Assembly (NCBI GenBank): GCA_021555105.2
Contig: CP134604.1
Span: 2,480,001 to 2,544,000, forward strand
Length of the DNA stretch: 64,000 nt
Direction: 5' to 3'
Source of the DNA: Thalassospiraceae bacterium LMO-JJ14
Lineage (GTDB): Bacteria > Pseudomonadota > Alphaproteobacteria > Rhodospirillales > Casp-alpha2
Below the pieces are notes generated by a model. That model did not search any database. It was not told the origin of the DNA and saw only the letters and a list, made by a program, of their open reading frames with translations. Shown in pieces: positions 35,952 to 45,395 of the stretch. The translations under genes and the position numbers were made by a program. Within the stretch, counting starts at the first letter, position 1. Every line of letters begins with the position of its first letter.

Positions 35952-37088
35952 ATGAAGATGCGCGGCGCCGTACTGTACGAACAGGGCCTTCCCAGGCCCT
36001 ACAACCAGTCCAACCCGCTGAAGATCGAAATGCTCGATCTGGACGGTCCGCAGCAGAACGAGGTTCTGGTCGAAATCCGCGCCGCCGGCCTGTGTCATTC
36101 CGACATGTCGACGATCGAGGGGATCCGCGCACGGCCGATCCCGACAGTGCTCGGCCACGAAGCTGCCGGGATCGTCCGCGAGGTCGGCCCCGGCGTCACC
36201 GACCTGAAAGAGGGCGACCACGTGGTTTGTGTCTTCGTCATGAGCTGCGGTGCGTGCTACGAGTGCACGCACGGGATGCCGCATCTCTGCGGCGCCAGCT
36301 TCGACAGCAAGATGAAGGGCGAACTGGTCGGCGGCGGCAGGCGTCTCAGCCTCAACGGCAAGCCGATCAACCATGCCGCCGGCATTTCATGCTTTGCCGA
36401 ATACGCGGTTCTCGATCGCGCCTCATTGGTGAAACTACCGGACGACATCACGTTCGAGGACGCGGCCCTGTTCGGGTGCGCGGTGATCACCGGCGTCGGC
36501 GCCGTCACCAACACGGCCAAGGCGCAACCGGGCCAGCCGGTCGCCGTGTTCGGCCTTGGCGGGGTCGGCCTTTCAGCCGTCATGGGCGCGGTGCTGGCGG
36601 GGGCGGAGCCGATTGTCGCCGTCGATCTGAACGAAGAGAAAATGGCGCTGGCCAAGACCTTGGGCGCACATTTCACCGTCAATGCCGGCGAAGGAACGGA
36701 ACGCACGGCGCAGGCGATCAAGGACGTGACTGGCGGCGGCGTGATGCACGCCATCGAGCTTTCCGGCACCATCAAGGGCATGGAAGCCGCTTATGCATCG
36801 TTGCGGTCCGGCGGCACCGTTACCGTTGCCGGCCTGACCCCGGCGGATGCCGTGTTCGAGCTGAAGCCCTACATGCTGACGGCCAAGGAATTCAAGATAC
36901 AAGGCTGCTATATGGGGTCGTGTTCGCCGCCCGTCGACATGCCGCGCTTCGTCGACTACTACCGCGACGGCAAATTGCCGGTCGACAAACTCAGAACCGG
37001 CGAACTGGGCCTGGAAGGAATCAACGAAGGGTTCGAGAACCTCGCCGCCGGCACGGCGATCCGACAAATCCTCAAACCGCACGGGTAG
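35952..37088 (+). CDS. zinc-dependent alcohol dehydrogenase
   Basis: 378 residues of the medium-chain dehydrogenase family. Catalytic zinc ligands are in AAGLCHSDMS and LGHEAAGIV. The structural zinc lobe is CGACYECTHGMPHLC. The Rossmann motif is VFGLGGVGLSAVMGA, and the acidic VDLNEEK after it points to NAD+. Class III (formaldehyde) or acyclic alcohol specificity cannot be decided. It is followed by a repeat hairpin at 37097-37141 and the convergent eipB-like gene. Confidence 0.9.
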   Translation: MKMRGAVLYEQGLPRPYNQSNPLKIEMLDLDGPQQNEVLVEIRAAGLCHSDMSTIEGIRARPIPTVLGHEAAGIVREVGPGVTDLKEGDHVVCVFVMSCGACYECTHGMPHLCGASFDSKMKGELVGGGRRLSLNGKPINHAAGISCFAEYAVLDRASLVKLPDDITFEDAALFGCAVITGVGAVTNTAKAQPGQPVAVFGLGGVGLSAVMGAVLAGAEPIVAVDLNEEKMALAKTLGAHFTVNAGEGTERTAQAIKDVTGGGVMHAIELSGTIKGMEAAYASLRSGGTVTVAGLTPADAVFELKPYMLTAKEFKIQGCYMGSCSPPVDMPRFVDYYRDGKLPVDKLRTGELGLEGINEGFENLAAGTAIRQILKPHG

Positions 37089-37096
37089 GGGACGGC

Positions 37097-37141
37097 CCCT
37101 CACCCGGCGCTGCGCATCTCCCTCTCCCCTGGGAGAGGGGC
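37097..37141. repeat. short copy of the CTCTCCCC palindromic element
   Basis: CCCCTCAC, a variable spacer and CCTCTCCCCTGGGAGAGGGG form a hairpin between two convergent genes. It shares its CCCTCAC end and CTCTCCCC stem with the element at 23975-24079. It could also serve as a bidirectional stem for transcript ends, though no T-run follows. Confidence 0.65.
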
Positions 37142-37142
37142 T

Positions 37143-38087
37143 TTAATTGCATTCCGCGCGCGGCAGAACTTCGATCCGGCTGGGGGTGAGGGTGAGCGTG
37201 AAATCGCCGAAATCCTGTATCATGCGCTCGGCGATGCCGTCTTCGCGGTAATCGACTTCCAGCTCGAACTCCGGAATATCGCTGTGTCCGTGAAACGGGA
37301 AATAGGCCATGCGCACACGCCAGATATTTTTGCTGGTATTTGTGCCGGCAGCGCCGGGCAGGGCTGACGAAGCCCCGACCAGAAGAGGGTTGTGTGGTTT
37401 TTTCGCCGTCTGCCGGTTATTGGCGACGGCAACCTGACCGTCCGTCACCGGACCGATGACGATGGCATTAACTTCATATGGGTTATCTGTATTCGCGCCA
37501 TCGAACACAACCTGCCTGAAGGGACCGTCACCCAACCGTGCATGTTTCAGCAGACGAATCAAATGTTCGGCCGGGAACAGCGTGCCGGGCGGCAGATCGA
37601 CGGCGGTGAATTCTTCGTCGCTGAAGGATGCCCCGCCGCCTGCACTGTCCTTGCCGGCTTCACCGGCAAAGACTTCTTCGATCAGGCCGTTGCGTTTGTG
37701 ATCCACGGCATACGTAAAATCCATGCCGTCGTAACTTTCAAAGCTGGAAAACGTCCACGCGGTCTCGACCACTTCGGGGGCAGCGCCAATCATTCCGTAA
37801 TGAAGGCTGAGGGCAACGCGGGATTCAACATCCCAGCCATCGCACTGCGGCTCGAAGCGATAATACATGGTGCCGCGGGCATCCACCACATCGGACCCCT
37901 GTGACGTTGAGCCCAATTCCATCTGATACAGCGCGCGGTGCGGTGTGAAGGCCATTTTCGAGGCCTGCAGGACCGTTGTCGCCATGCCGTCACCGGGACA
38001 TACGAAAAAGGCCAGCGCCGCTGACAACAACAGCGCGGCGCCCGGATACCCCTTTGACAAATACAGCGGTACGTTATTTGCGGCCAT
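37143..38087 (-). CDS. EipB-like periplasmic envelope protein (DUF1849)
   Basis: 314 residues. EipB is a periplasmic beta-barrel protein needed for envelope integrity in Brucella. The N-terminal hydrophobic segment GAALLLSAALAFFVCPG is a signal peptide. The mature part shows APHRALYQMELG-like strands and PQCDGWDVESRV, whose Cys likely pairs with the Cys three residues from the C terminus (RAECN), as in EipB. The start at 38087 has GGGAGG upstream. It is convergent with the alcohol dehydrogenase gene. Confidence 0.85.
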   Translation of the reverse strand: MAANNVPLYLSKGYPGAALLLSAALAFFVCPGDGMATTVLQASKMAFTPHRALYQMELGSTSQGSDVVDARGTMYYRFEPQCDGWDVESRVALSLHYGMIGAAPEVVETAWTFSSFESYDGMDFTYAVDHKRNGLIEEVFAGEAGKDSAGGGASFSDEEFTAVDLPPGTLFPAEHLIRLLKHARLGDGPFRQVVFDGANTDNPYEVNAIVIGPVTDGQVAVANNRQTAKKPHNPLLVGASSALPGAAGTNTSKNIWRVRMAYFPFHGHSDIPEFELEVDYREDGIAERMIQDFGDFTLTLTPSRIEVLPRAECN

Positions 38088-38341
38088 ATTCACGGCCTCC
38101 CAGGTGTCGATGCGGTCGTTGCCGCATCATTGCCGTCAAGCTTAGCGTGGTTTTCGGGGAACTGTCCATTCTGACCAGGATAAGCCCGCGACCCTTCACC
38201 GTGGGGGGCCCCGCTTTTCCGAGCATTTATCCGGACATTTACCCGGCAATCCGCGCCAGACCGGCAATTTTTGCCGGGTCGGAAACGGCCTGGAAAGCCG
38301 TTAACGTTTGATAAACCATTGATTTGGATAGCGCCTTAAAG

Positions 38342-38357
38342 TGGCACGGCGCTTGCT
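38342..38357 (+). promoter_or_regulatory. sigma-54 (-24/-12) promoter
   Basis: TGGCACGGCGCTTGCT matches the RpoN consensus TGGCACrNNNNTTGCw at every defined base. The predicted start near 38368 is 19 bases before the ATG at 38387, leaving just room for the AAGGGAG ribosome site. It lies in a 299-base gap between eipB and this gene. Confidence 0.8.
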
Positions 38358-38386
38358 CCCATAAAACCAAACAAGGGAGCCCGTTC

Positions 38387-38956
38387 ATGCGGATTGATCA
38401 GCCGCCGCTGCCACTTGATATCGCCCGTCTCAATGTCGGGCCGTCTCTGCGTGAGAAGAGCGCAGGTGAAAGCGCAGAGAAAAGCACTGCCGAAGGCCGG
38501 GGCAGGGCGCTCGTCGCCTATCGCGATCCGCCGGGCAGGGACCTTGTCGCGGACCGCAAACGCACGGACGCCATTGAAGATATCGTCGATACCGAACCGG
38601 CCAAAGAACTGCCGCCGCCCAAAGACGGCTATAAGGTACCGGATGTGCGCCACATGACGCCGCGCGAGATGCAGGACTACAGCCAGAACCTCTATGCGGC
38701 GGGAGTGATCACCTTCGAAGATTACGAGGCCCTGGCGTTTCAACCCGAACTTCACCCTGATTTTGCGCGCACCATCGGCGCACTTACCGGCGAAAAGGCG
38801 CAGCCGGACCGGCCGCGCGACTATATCCGGCAATGGAACGATCGCGTTGACTACACGCAACGCTACTATCCGCAGAATTCCGAGGAAGTGCGTCAGGCAC
38901 ACCGAATTCACGAAGCGCTCATGGCCTTTCCCAGACGCACCGATATTTTCGTCTAA
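38387..38956 (+). CDS. hypothetical soluble protein behind a sigma-54 promoter
   Basis: 189 residues with no signal or membrane segment and no family I can name. The first 65 residues are charged and probably flexible. The centre reads MTPREMQDYSQNLYAAGVITFEDYEAL, a helical pair reminiscent of small proteins encoded with flagellar genes; this is an impression, not a match. The C-terminal part is Arg/Tyr-rich (NDRVDYTQRYYPQ). AAGGGAG precedes the ATG. Control by sigma-54 is strongly indicated by the promoter at 38342-38357. Confidence 0.75.
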   Translation: MRIDQPPLPLDIARLNVGPSLREKSAGESAEKSTAEGRGRALVAYRDPPGRDLVADRKRTDAIEDIVDTEPAKELPPPKDGYKVPDVRHMTPREMQDYSQNLYAAGVITFEDYEALAFQPELHPDFARTIGALTGEKAQPDRPRDYIRQWNDRVDYTQRYYPQNSEEVRQAHRIHEALMAFPRRTDIFV

Positions 38957-39112
38957 ACCTGCGCCTCCGCCGGCATATAAAAACACCGCACCGAAACGTA
39001 GCGAGAAGTTGGCACGCGCGCGCTAGATATGGTATGAACCCCTAGCTTCTGATGGACATCCGCCCGGATGTTACAGAATGGATGAATTTATTAGACTTGG
39101 AATGGCAAGCAG

Positions 39113-39559
39113 ATGGCTGGACAAACAGTAGCAATTGCCTGTGATCACGCCGGATTCACGCTGAAATCTCTGCTCAAGGCCGACCTCGAAGCCGATGGCT
39201 ATACGGTGCTGGATCTCGGCACCAATGGCCCGGAAAGTGTCGATTACCCTGATTTCGGGTTTGCCCTGGCCGATGCCATCGCAGCGGGCAAAGCGGAAAA
39301 AGGCGTCCTCGTCTGCGGTTCGGGGATCGGCATATCCATCGCCGCCAACCGCAATCCGGCCGTTCGCGCCGCCGTCGTGACCAATTCACTGACAGCCAGG
39401 CTGGCGCGCCAGCACAACGATGCCAACGTCGTCTGTTTCGGAGAACGATTGGTCGGTTCCGAAGTGGCGCGCGACGCGATGAGAGTATTTCTTGAAACCG
39501 AATTCGAGGGGGGACGTCACGCCAGACGCGTCGACAAGCTCGCCTCGCCGCAAACCTGA
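39113..39559 (+). CDS. rpiB: ribose-5-phosphate isomerase B
   Basis: 148 residues. RpiB interconverts ribose 5-phosphate and ribulose 5-phosphate in the pentose phosphate pathway. Seen are AIACDHAGFTLK, LGTNGPESVDYPDFG and the active-site cysteine in VLVCGSGIGISIAANR, followed by TNSLTARLARQHNDANVVCFG. It begins the conserved run rpiB-glyA-nrdR-rib. glyA starts 27 bases later. Confidence 0.95.
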   Translation: MAGQTVAIACDHAGFTLKSLLKADLEADGYTVLDLGTNGPESVDYPDFGFALADAIAAGKAEKGVLVCGSGIGISIAANRNPAVRAAVVTNSLTARLARQHNDANVVCFGERLVGSEVARDAMRVFLETEFEGGRHARRVDKLASPQT

Positions 39560-39586
39560 CCCCATATCAAGAGAAAGCCGTTCCAT

Positions 39587-40900
39587 ATGAGCAATAACGC
39601 CGACGCCGACTATCCCAGCGATTTCCACCAGCGCTTTTTTAATCAGCCGCTTTCCGAGCGCGACCCGGACCTTTTCGCCTCGATCACCGACGAACTGGCG
39701 CGCCAGCAGGACCAGATCGAGCTGATCGCATCCGAAAACATCGTGTCCCGTGCCGTCATGGAAGCGCAGGGCAGCATCATGACCAACAAGTACGCCGAGG
39801 GTTATCCCGGACGGCGCTACTACGGCGGTTGTGAATTCGTCGATGTTGCCGAGAGCCTGGCCATCGAACGCGCCAAGAAGCTGTTCGGCTGCTCGTTTGT
39901 GAACGTTCAGCCGCATTCCGGCGCACAGGCCAACGGCGCCGTGTTCATGGCGCTGCTCAAGCCGGGCGACACCATCCTCGGCATGTCGCTGGCCGCCGGT
40001 GGACACCTGACGCACGGCGCACCGCCGGCGCAGTCGGGCAAGTGGTTTAACGCCATCCAGTACGGCGTGCGCCCCGACGATCATCTGGTCGACTTCGATC
40101 AGGTCGAAAAACTGGCCAAGGAACACAAGCCGAAACTGATCATCTGCGGCGGCTCGGCGTATCCGCGGACCCTTGATTTCAAGCGCTTCCGTGAGATCGC
40201 GGACAGCGTCGGCGCGCTTTTGATGGTCGATATGGCGCACTTCGCCGGCCTGGTCGCCGCTGGCGTTCATCCGTCGCCGCTGCCGATCGCCGACATCGTC
40301 ACGACGACGACGCACAAGACGCTGCGCGGACCGCGTGGCGGCATGATCCTGAGCAACAACGAAGACATCGGCAAAAAGATCAATTCCGCCGTGTTCCCGG
40401 GGCTGCAGGGCGGGCCGCTGATGCATGTCATCGCTGCCAAGGCGGTGGCCTTCGGCGAAGCGCTGACGCCGGAATTCGTCAGCTATTCCAAATCGGTCGC
40501 CGAGAACGCCAAGGTATTGGCGGCGACACTGCTGGAACGCGGGTTCGATATCGTATCGGGCGGCACCGACACGCACCTGATGCTGGTCGATCTTCGGCCC
40601 AAGGGCGTGAAGGGCAACGAAGCGGAAGTCAGCCTCGAACACGCCACCATGACCTGCAACAAGAACGGCATCCCGTTCGATCCGGAAAAACCGATGGTGA
40701 CGTCGGGCATTCGGCTCGGCACGCCGGCGGCAACGACGCGCGGCTTCGGTCCTGAGGAATTCCGCCAGGTCGGCAATCTGATCGGCGACGTGCTTGAGGC
40801 GCTGGCCAAATCCAATGGAGACAATTCAGCAGCGGAAGCTGTGGCGCGAGAGGAAGTGAAGGCACTGTGCCAGCGCTTCCCTATTTATACGGACGTCTGA
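39587..40900 (+). CDS. glyA: serine hydroxymethyltransferase
   Basis: 437 residues. GlyA converts serine and tetrahydrofolate to glycine and 5,10-methylene-THF with PLP. Conserved segments are [36 protein letters not shown] (split by the usual spacing) and the PLP lysine in [15 protein letters not shown]. Length matches the bacterial enzyme. No glycine riboswitch was seen upstream. Confidence 0.97.
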   Translation: MSNNADADYPSDFHQRFFNQPLSERDPDLFASITDELARQQDQIELIASENIVSRAVMEAQGSIMTNKYAEGYPGRRYYGGCEFVDVAESLAIERAKKLFGCSFVNVQPHSGAQANGAVFMALLKPGDTILGMSLAAGGHLTHGAPPAQSGKWFNAIQYGVRPDDHLVDFDQVEKLAKEHKPKLIICGGSAYPRTLDFKRFREIADSVGALLMVDMAHFAGLVAAGVHPSPLPIADIVTTTTHKTLRGPRGGMILSNNEDIGKKINSAVFPGLQGGPLMHVIAAKAVAFGEALTPEFVSYSKSVAENAKVLAATLLERGFDIVSGGTDTHLMLVDLRPKGVKGNEAEVSLEHATMTCNKNGIPFDPEKPMVTSGIRLGTPAATTRGFGPEEFRQVGNLIGDVLEALAKSNGDNSAAEAVAREEVKALCQRFPIYTDV

Positions 40901-40930
40901 TCGACGGTTCATTAAGGGGGGTTAAAAATT

Positions 40931-41392
40931 ATGCGGTGCCCGTTTTGCGGAAATGACGACTCTCAGGTCAAGGATTCACGCCCGACCGACGATAATGCGG
41001 CGATCCGCCGCCGGCGTTTCTGTCCCGCCTGCGGGGCGCGCTGGACGACGTTCGAGCGGGTGCAGCTCCGCGAATTGACCGTGGTCAAGAAAGACGGCGA
41101 GAAGTCGCCGTTCGACCGGGACAAACTGGCGCGCTCGCTGTCGATCGCACTGCGCAAGCGCCCGGTGCCGGAAGACCGCATCGATCGCATCGTCAACTCG
41201 ATTCAGCGCCGTCTTGAGACTCTGGGCGAGTCCGAAATTCCGACCAAGGTGGTCGGCGAAATGGTCATGGAAAACCTGCGCGAGCTAGATCAGGTCGCCT
41301 ATGTCCGCTTTGCTTCCGTTTACAGAAACTTCCGCGAAGCCAAGGACTTCGAGGAATTTGTTGAACAAATCGGTGACGGAAACGACGACTAA
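40931..41392 (+). CDS. nrdR: transcriptional repressor NrdR
   Basis: 153 residues. NrdR represses ribonucleotide reductase genes in response to ATP/dATP. The N-terminal zinc ribbon has [11 protein letters not shown] and [10 protein letters not shown]; the ATP-cone follows ([20 protein letters not shown]). It sits between glyA and ribD, its common position in alphaproteobacteria. ribD begins inside its 3' end. Confidence 0.96.
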   Translation: MRCPFCGNDDSQVKDSRPTDDNAAIRRRRFCPACGARWTTFERVQLRELTVVKKDGEKSPFDRDKLARSLSIALRKRPVPEDRIDRIVNSIQRRLETLGESEIPTKVVGEMVMENLRELDQVAYVRFASVYRNFREAKDFEEFVEQIGDGNDD

Positions 41393-42533
41393 ACCAGGCT
41401 TCTCTCTGATCGACCGGGGGCATATGCGCCGGGCGCTCGGGCTGGCGCGCCGGGGGCTGGGCCGTGTCGCACCGAACCCGGCGGTGGGGTGCGTCCTTGT
41501 ACGCCCGGATCTCGGATCATCAAAAGACGGTCGCATTGTCGGCGTCGGCTGGACCCAACCCGGCGGGCGGCCGCATGCGGAAACCGAGGCCATTCAACAA
41601 GCCGGTGATCTTGGAAATGGCGCGCATGCCTATGTGACGCTGGAACCGTGCAACCATCAGGGACAGACCGGCCCCTGCAGCGAAGCGCTCATTGATGCAG
41701 GTGTTGCGGCTGTTACCATCGCCGTCGAGGATCCGGACCCGCGCGTCTCGGGCAGCGGTATTCAGCGTCTACAGGATGCCGGGATCGATGTGCGGACAGG
41801 GCTTTGCGCCGACGAGGCCCACCGCCTCAACGCCGGCTTTATCAGCCGCGTGACGCAAAATCGCCCCTGGGTCACGATGAAGACCGCGACCACGCTGGAT
41901 GGCGCCATCGCGTCGCGAACCGGTAAAAGCCAATGGATCACGGGCCCCGAAGCCCGGGCGCGCGGACATCTGCTACGCGCCGAAAACGATGCCATCCTGA
42001 GCGGGATCGGTACGGTGCGCGAGGACGATCCCGAGCTGACCTGCCGCTTACCCGGCATGCTCAATCGCTCGCCGGTCCGCGTCATCGTCGATCCGCGTCT
42101 TGAAATCGATATCGCGGCAAAGCTGTTCGACAGCATTGAAACGGCGCCCCTGTGGCTGCTTGCCGGGACCGGCGCCGATCCTGAACGCGCAACGCTGCTC
42201 AGGGGGGCGGGGGCCAGGATCATCGATTTGGCACCGCTGACGGGCGGGCGGATATCGCCGCAGGTCATTCTCGAAGCGCTGGCCGGGCACGGCATCACAC
42301 GTGTCCTGCTGGAAGCCGGGAGCGCGCTCAGTGCATCCTTCATCGACGCCGCGCTGGTCGATGAAATCGCCTGGTTCCGCGCCGCCAGCATCATGGGCGG
42401 CGACGGCATGCCGGCGATTGCGCCGATGGCCGTCAACAGCCCGGAAAGTGCACCTAAATTCCGGCACATATCGACATTGGACCTTGATGGAGACGTGCTG
42501 GAGCGCTACCTCCGCCTTGGAAAAGAGGAATAG
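41373..42533 (+). CDS. ribD: bifunctional deaminase/reductase RibD
   Basis: About 386 residues. RibD deaminates the pyrimidine from GTP cyclohydrolase II and then reduces the ribosyl side chain. The deaminase half has PHAETEAI and [17 protein letters not shown], the zinc site. The reductase half starts near [12 protein letters not shown], with [16 protein letters not shown]. The start is uncertain: GTG at 41373, overlapping nrdR by 20 bases, gives the usual short lead before [15 protein letters not shown] at 41424 is an alternative but removes part of the first helix. Confidence 0.9.
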   Translation: MTETTTKPGFSLIDRGHMRRALGLARRGLGRVAPNPAVGCVLVRPDLGSSKDGRIVGVGWTQPGGRPHAETEAIQQAGDLGNGAHAYVTLEPCNHQGQTGPCSEALIDAGVAAVTIAVEDPDPRVSGSGIQRLQDAGIDVRTGLCADEAHRLNAGFISRVTQNRPWVTMKTATTLDGAIASRTGKSQWITGPEARARGHLLRAENDAILSGIGTVREDDPELTCRLPGMLNRSPVRVIVDPRLEIDIAAKLFDSIETAPLWLLAGTGADPERATLLRGAGARIIDLAPLTGGRISPQVILEALAGHGITRVLLEAGSALSASFIDAALVDEIAWFRAASIMGGDGMPAIAPMAVNSPESAPKFRHISTLDLDGDVLERYLRLGKEE

Positions 42534-42539
42534 GCGCAC

Positions 42540-43130
42540 ATGTTCACAGGAATCATCACCGACATCGGGACCGTAAAGGCAGTTACCCGGGCAGGCGACA
42601 CACGCTTCGACATCGCCACGCGCTATGACATGGAGAGCGTCGATATCGGTGCCTCGATCGCGTGTTCCGGCGCCTGTCTGACGGTTATCGAAAAAGGGCC
42701 GGGCTGGTTTGCCGTCCAGGCTTCGGGCGAAACCCTCGACAAGACCACCGCCGGCGACTGGCTCGAAGGTACACCGCTAAATCTGGAACGCGCACTCAAG
42801 GTCGGCGACGAGCTTGGCGGACATATCGTCAGCGGTCACGTTGACGGCGTTGCCGAAGTCACCGCCACCGAAGCCGTCGGCGACTCCCTGAAGATCGATT
42901 TCAAGGCTCCGGACAGTCTCGCCAGGTATATTGCGCAGAAAGGATCCGTTACCATCGACGGCGTGTCACTGACGGTAAATGACGTCGATGGCCCGGTCTT
43001 TTCCGTAAATATCATCGCCCACACGCAAACCGAGACAACCCTAGGGAAACTAAAAGCCGGGCATCGTGTAAATCTGGAAATAGACGTGCTCGCGCGTTAT
43101 GTTGCCCGCCTCAACGACATGAATGGATAA
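42540..43130 (+). CDS. ribE: riboflavin synthase alpha chain
   Basis: 196 residues. It dismutates two 6,7-dimethyl-8-ribityllumazine molecules into riboflavin. The protein starts MFTGIITDIGTV, the family hallmark, and has two internally repeated barrels, with GASIACSGACLTV and KGSVTIDGVSLTVN as the matching halves. It overlaps ribBA by eight bases. Gene naming (ribE/ribC) varies between species. Confidence 0.95.
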   Translation: MFTGIITDIGTVKAVTRAGDTRFDIATRYDMESVDIGASIACSGACLTVIEKGPGWFAVQASGETLDKTTAGDWLEGTPLNLERALKVGDELGGHIVSGHVDGVAEVTATEAVGDSLKIDFKAPDSLARYIAQKGSVTIDGVSLTVNDVDGPVFSVNIIAHTQTETTLGKLKAGHRVNLEIDVLARYVARLNDMNG

Positions 43131-44310
43131 CCTTTTGCCAAGCAACAGCAAACCGACGATCGTCTCGAAACAGCAGGTCGCCCGCGCCACTGCGGACCCC
43201 GAGAACTTCCTGTCACCCATCGAGGACATCATCGAAGACGCGCGGAACGGCCGCATGTTCATCATGGTCGATGACGAGGAACGTGAAAACGAAGGCGATC
43301 TGGTCATACCGGCGCAGATGGCGACACCGGACGTCATCAACTTCATGGCCAAGTACGGTCGCGGCCTGATCTGTCTGGCACTGACGCCAAATCGTGTCCG
43401 GGAACTGGAACTGCCGGCCATGTCCCGGCGCAACGGCTCGCGCCACCAGACCGCGTTCACGGTATCCATCGAAGCAAAGGAAGGGGTCACGACCGGCATT
43501 TCGGCATCGGACCGCGCGCGCACCATTGCCGTCGCCATCGACCCCACCAAGGCCGCGCAGGATATTGCATCCCCGGGGCACGTATTTCCGCTTGAAGCCC
43601 GCGACGGCGGATCATTGGTCCGTGCCGGTCATACAGAAGCAGCCGTGGATGTATCGCGGCTCGCCGGGTTGAACCCGTCGGGCGTGATCTGCGAAATCAT
43701 GAACGAAGACGGCACCATGTCCCGGCTGCCCGACCTGATCACTTTCGCGCAGTTTCACGGCCTCAAGATCGGCACCATTGCCGATCTGATTGCCTACCGG
43801 CTGCGCCACGACCGGGTCGTCGAGAAAACCGCGGAAATGGATTTCAAAAGCCGTTTCGGCGGCGAGTGGAAAATGTGCGTCTATGTCAACAAGGTCGCCT
43901 ATGCCGAGCATATCGCCCTGGTCAAAGGCGATGTCCAGACCGGCGAGCCGATCATGGTGCGTATGCATGCGCTGAATGTCCTCGACGATGTTCTTGGCGA
44001 TGCCGCCAGCGGCAAAAGCGGCGAGCTGCAGCAGTCCATGCGTATGATCGAAGCCGAAGGCCGGGGCATCGTCGTGCTGATCCGCGAGCCATATCCCCGG
44101 TCCCTGTCTGACCGTGTCCGTGCCCGCTTGGGCGAACCGGCGGAAGGGCAGAAGGAACTCCGCGATTATGGCGTCGGCGCACAAATCCTCCTCGATCTGG
44201 GGGCACAGGACCTGATCCTGCTTTCGAACACGAAGCGCACGATCGTCAGCATTGACGGTTACGACCTCAATGTTATCGAGCAAAGACCCATTCCGCCTGT
44301 CGGAGAATAA
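43123..44310 (+). CDS. ribBA: RibBA protein with a degenerate GTP cyclohydrolase II half
   Basis: 395 residues. The N-terminal half is 3,4-dihydroxy-2-butanone 4-phosphate synthase: MVDDEERENEGDLVIPA, and RAGHTEAAVDVSRLAGL. The C-terminal half has the GTP cyclohydrolase II fold (GIVVLIREPYPRSL, RDYGVGAQILLDLG). However, the zinc-binding segment that should contain three cysteines reads MHALNVLDDVLGDAA, so the cyclohydrolase is probably inactive. This is seen in other alphaproteobacteria, which need a separate RibA. It probably supplies butanone phosphate only, to RibH. Confidence 0.9.
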   Translation: MDNLLPSNSKPTIVSKQQVARATADPENFLSPIEDIIEDARNGRMFIMVDDEERENEGDLVIPAQMATPDVINFMAKYGRGLICLALTPNRVRELELPAMSRRNGSRHQTAFTVSIEAKEGVTTGISASDRARTIAVAIDPTKAAQDIASPGHVFPLEARDGGSLVRAGHTEAAVDVSRLAGLNPSGVICEIMNEDGTMSRLPDLITFAQFHGLKIGTIADLIAYRLRHDRVVEKTAEMDFKSRFGGEWKMCVYVNKVAYAEHIALVKGDVQTGEPIMVRMHALNVLDDVLGDAASGKSGELQQSMRMIEAEGRGIVVLIREPYPRSLSDRVRARLGEPAEGQKELRDYGVGAQILLDLGAQDLILLSNTKRTIVSIDGYDLNVIEQRPIPPVGE

Positions 44311-44314
44311 GGCA

Positions 44315-44788
44315 ATGACAACACACGCGAACGCGAACACGATCCTTGTGATCGAAGCCCGCTACTATGAGAAAATCACCGATGATATGGTCCTCGGTGC
44401 GGAACCTGTCTTTGCAGAAGCAGGCTTTGAGATCGAACGCATTCCCGTTACCGGGGTCTTCGAGGTCCCGGCGGCATGCGAAATGGCGATCAAGGCCGGT
44501 ATCAAGGACCCGCACCTCAAGTATGCCGGGATCATGGCCCTCGGCTGCGTCATTCGCGGCGAGACGGACCATTACGATCATATCTGCCGCGAGGCCAGCC
44601 GCGCGCTCATGGATATCACCATGAACCATCTGTTTCCGCTCGGCTTTGCGATCCTGACCTGCGAGAACATGCAGCAGGCCGAGGTCCGCGCCGACCCCGC
44701 ACAAAAGAACAAGGGCGCGGAAGCCGCCAAGGCCGTGCTGCGAATGATTGAATTGCGCCGCCATTTCCGGGGGCGCGATGATGACTAA
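44315..44788 (+). CDS. ribH: 6,7-dimethyl-8-ribityllumazine synthase
   Basis: 157 residues. RibH condenses dihydroxybutanone phosphate and the ribityl pyrimidine. ILVIEARYYEKITDDMVLGA, PVTGVFEVPAACEMA and the active region GCVIRGETDHYDHICREASR are clear. The catalytic His lies in this last segment. The start at 44315 has GGAG upstream and follows the ribBA stop by four bases. It overlaps nusB by eleven bases. Confidence 0.95.
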   Translation: MTTHANANTILVIEARYYEKITDDMVLGAEPVFAEAGFEIERIPVTGVFEVPAACEMAIKAGIKDPHLKYAGIMALGCVIRGETDHYDHICREASRALMDITMNHLFPLGFAILTCENMQQAEVRADPAQKNKGAEAAKAVLRMIELRRHFRGRDDD

Positions 44789-45272
44789 ATCCTATGACCC
44801 GCGACCGGCTGCGACCCGGCTGGCCGCGGTCCAGGCCGTATATGAACTGGACATGATCAAGGGCCCGGTGGACGAGGTTCTTGCTTCGTTCGCCGCCGAA
44901 CGCTGGAAAACGGCGGATGAGGATAACGTCGAGGAACTGGCACGACCGAAGCCGGAGTTACTTAAAGAACTGGTTCAGGGCACGATGACCCGGCTTGATG
45001 AGATCGAAACCGCCCTGCAGCCGGCCATGACCAAGAACCGGGCCGTCGACGGCATGGAAAGTGTCATGAAGGCGATCCTGCGCACCGCGACCTATGAACT
45101 TCTGGCCAGAACGAATGTACCGGCACGCACCGTCATCGGCGCCTATACAGGACTTGCTGACGCTTTCTTCGATGAAGACAGCCAACAGGTGAAACTCGTT
45201 GCCGGAATCCTCAATACCGTCGCCAGAAACCTGCGCACAGAAGAATTCACGCCTCCCGGCGAAACAGCCTGA
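44778..45272 (+). CDS. nusB: transcription antitermination factor NusB
   Basis: 164 residues. NusB with NusE (S10) binds boxA RNA for rRNA antitermination. The helical fold shows RLAAVQAVYELDM, AILRTATYELLARTNVPARTVIGAYTGLADAFFDED and VAGILNTVARNLR (conserved C-terminal segment). Two ATGs (44778 and 44781) are possible. Placement right after ribH is typical of proteobacteria. Confidence 0.93.
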   Translation: MMTKSYDPRPAATRLAAVQAVYELDMIKGPVDEVLASFAAERWKTADEDNVEELARPKPELLKELVQGTMTRLDEIETALQPAMTKNRAVDGMESVMKAILRTATYELLARTNVPARTVIGAYTGLADAFFDEDSQQVKLVAGILNTVARNLRTEEFTPPGETA

Positions 45273-45288
45273 GGCATACCGGTTCCCG

Positions 45289-45358
45289 TCACCCCGGCGA
45301 AAACCGGGGTCCAGCAAGCCTAACTCCGTTCTGGATTTCGGCCTTCACCGGAATGACA
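45289..45358. repeat. REP-like repeat between nusB and thiL
   Basis: The left half GTCACCCCGGCGAAAACCGG and the right half, ending CACCGGAATGAC, are imperfect inverted copies across about 70 bases (CCAGC ... TCTGGA in the middle). Such GTCA(T/C)CCCGG elements are dispersed widely in alphaproteobacterial genomes. It fills most of the nusB-thiL gap and might affect the shared transcript. Confidence 0.7.
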
Positions 45359-45395
45359 ATACGGGCAGTGTGAGCCAGGGAGCGAACTAACCGGC

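Noticed and set aside
36092-37189. Open frame of 365 codons on the plus strand
   Set aside because: It runs in another frame over the alcohol dehydrogenase gene, which has all the zinc and Rossmann motifs.
44938-44954. TGGCACGACCGAAGC resembling a sigma-54 promoter
   Set aside because: It lies inside nusB and lacks the TT of the TTGC element, with no gene suitably placed.
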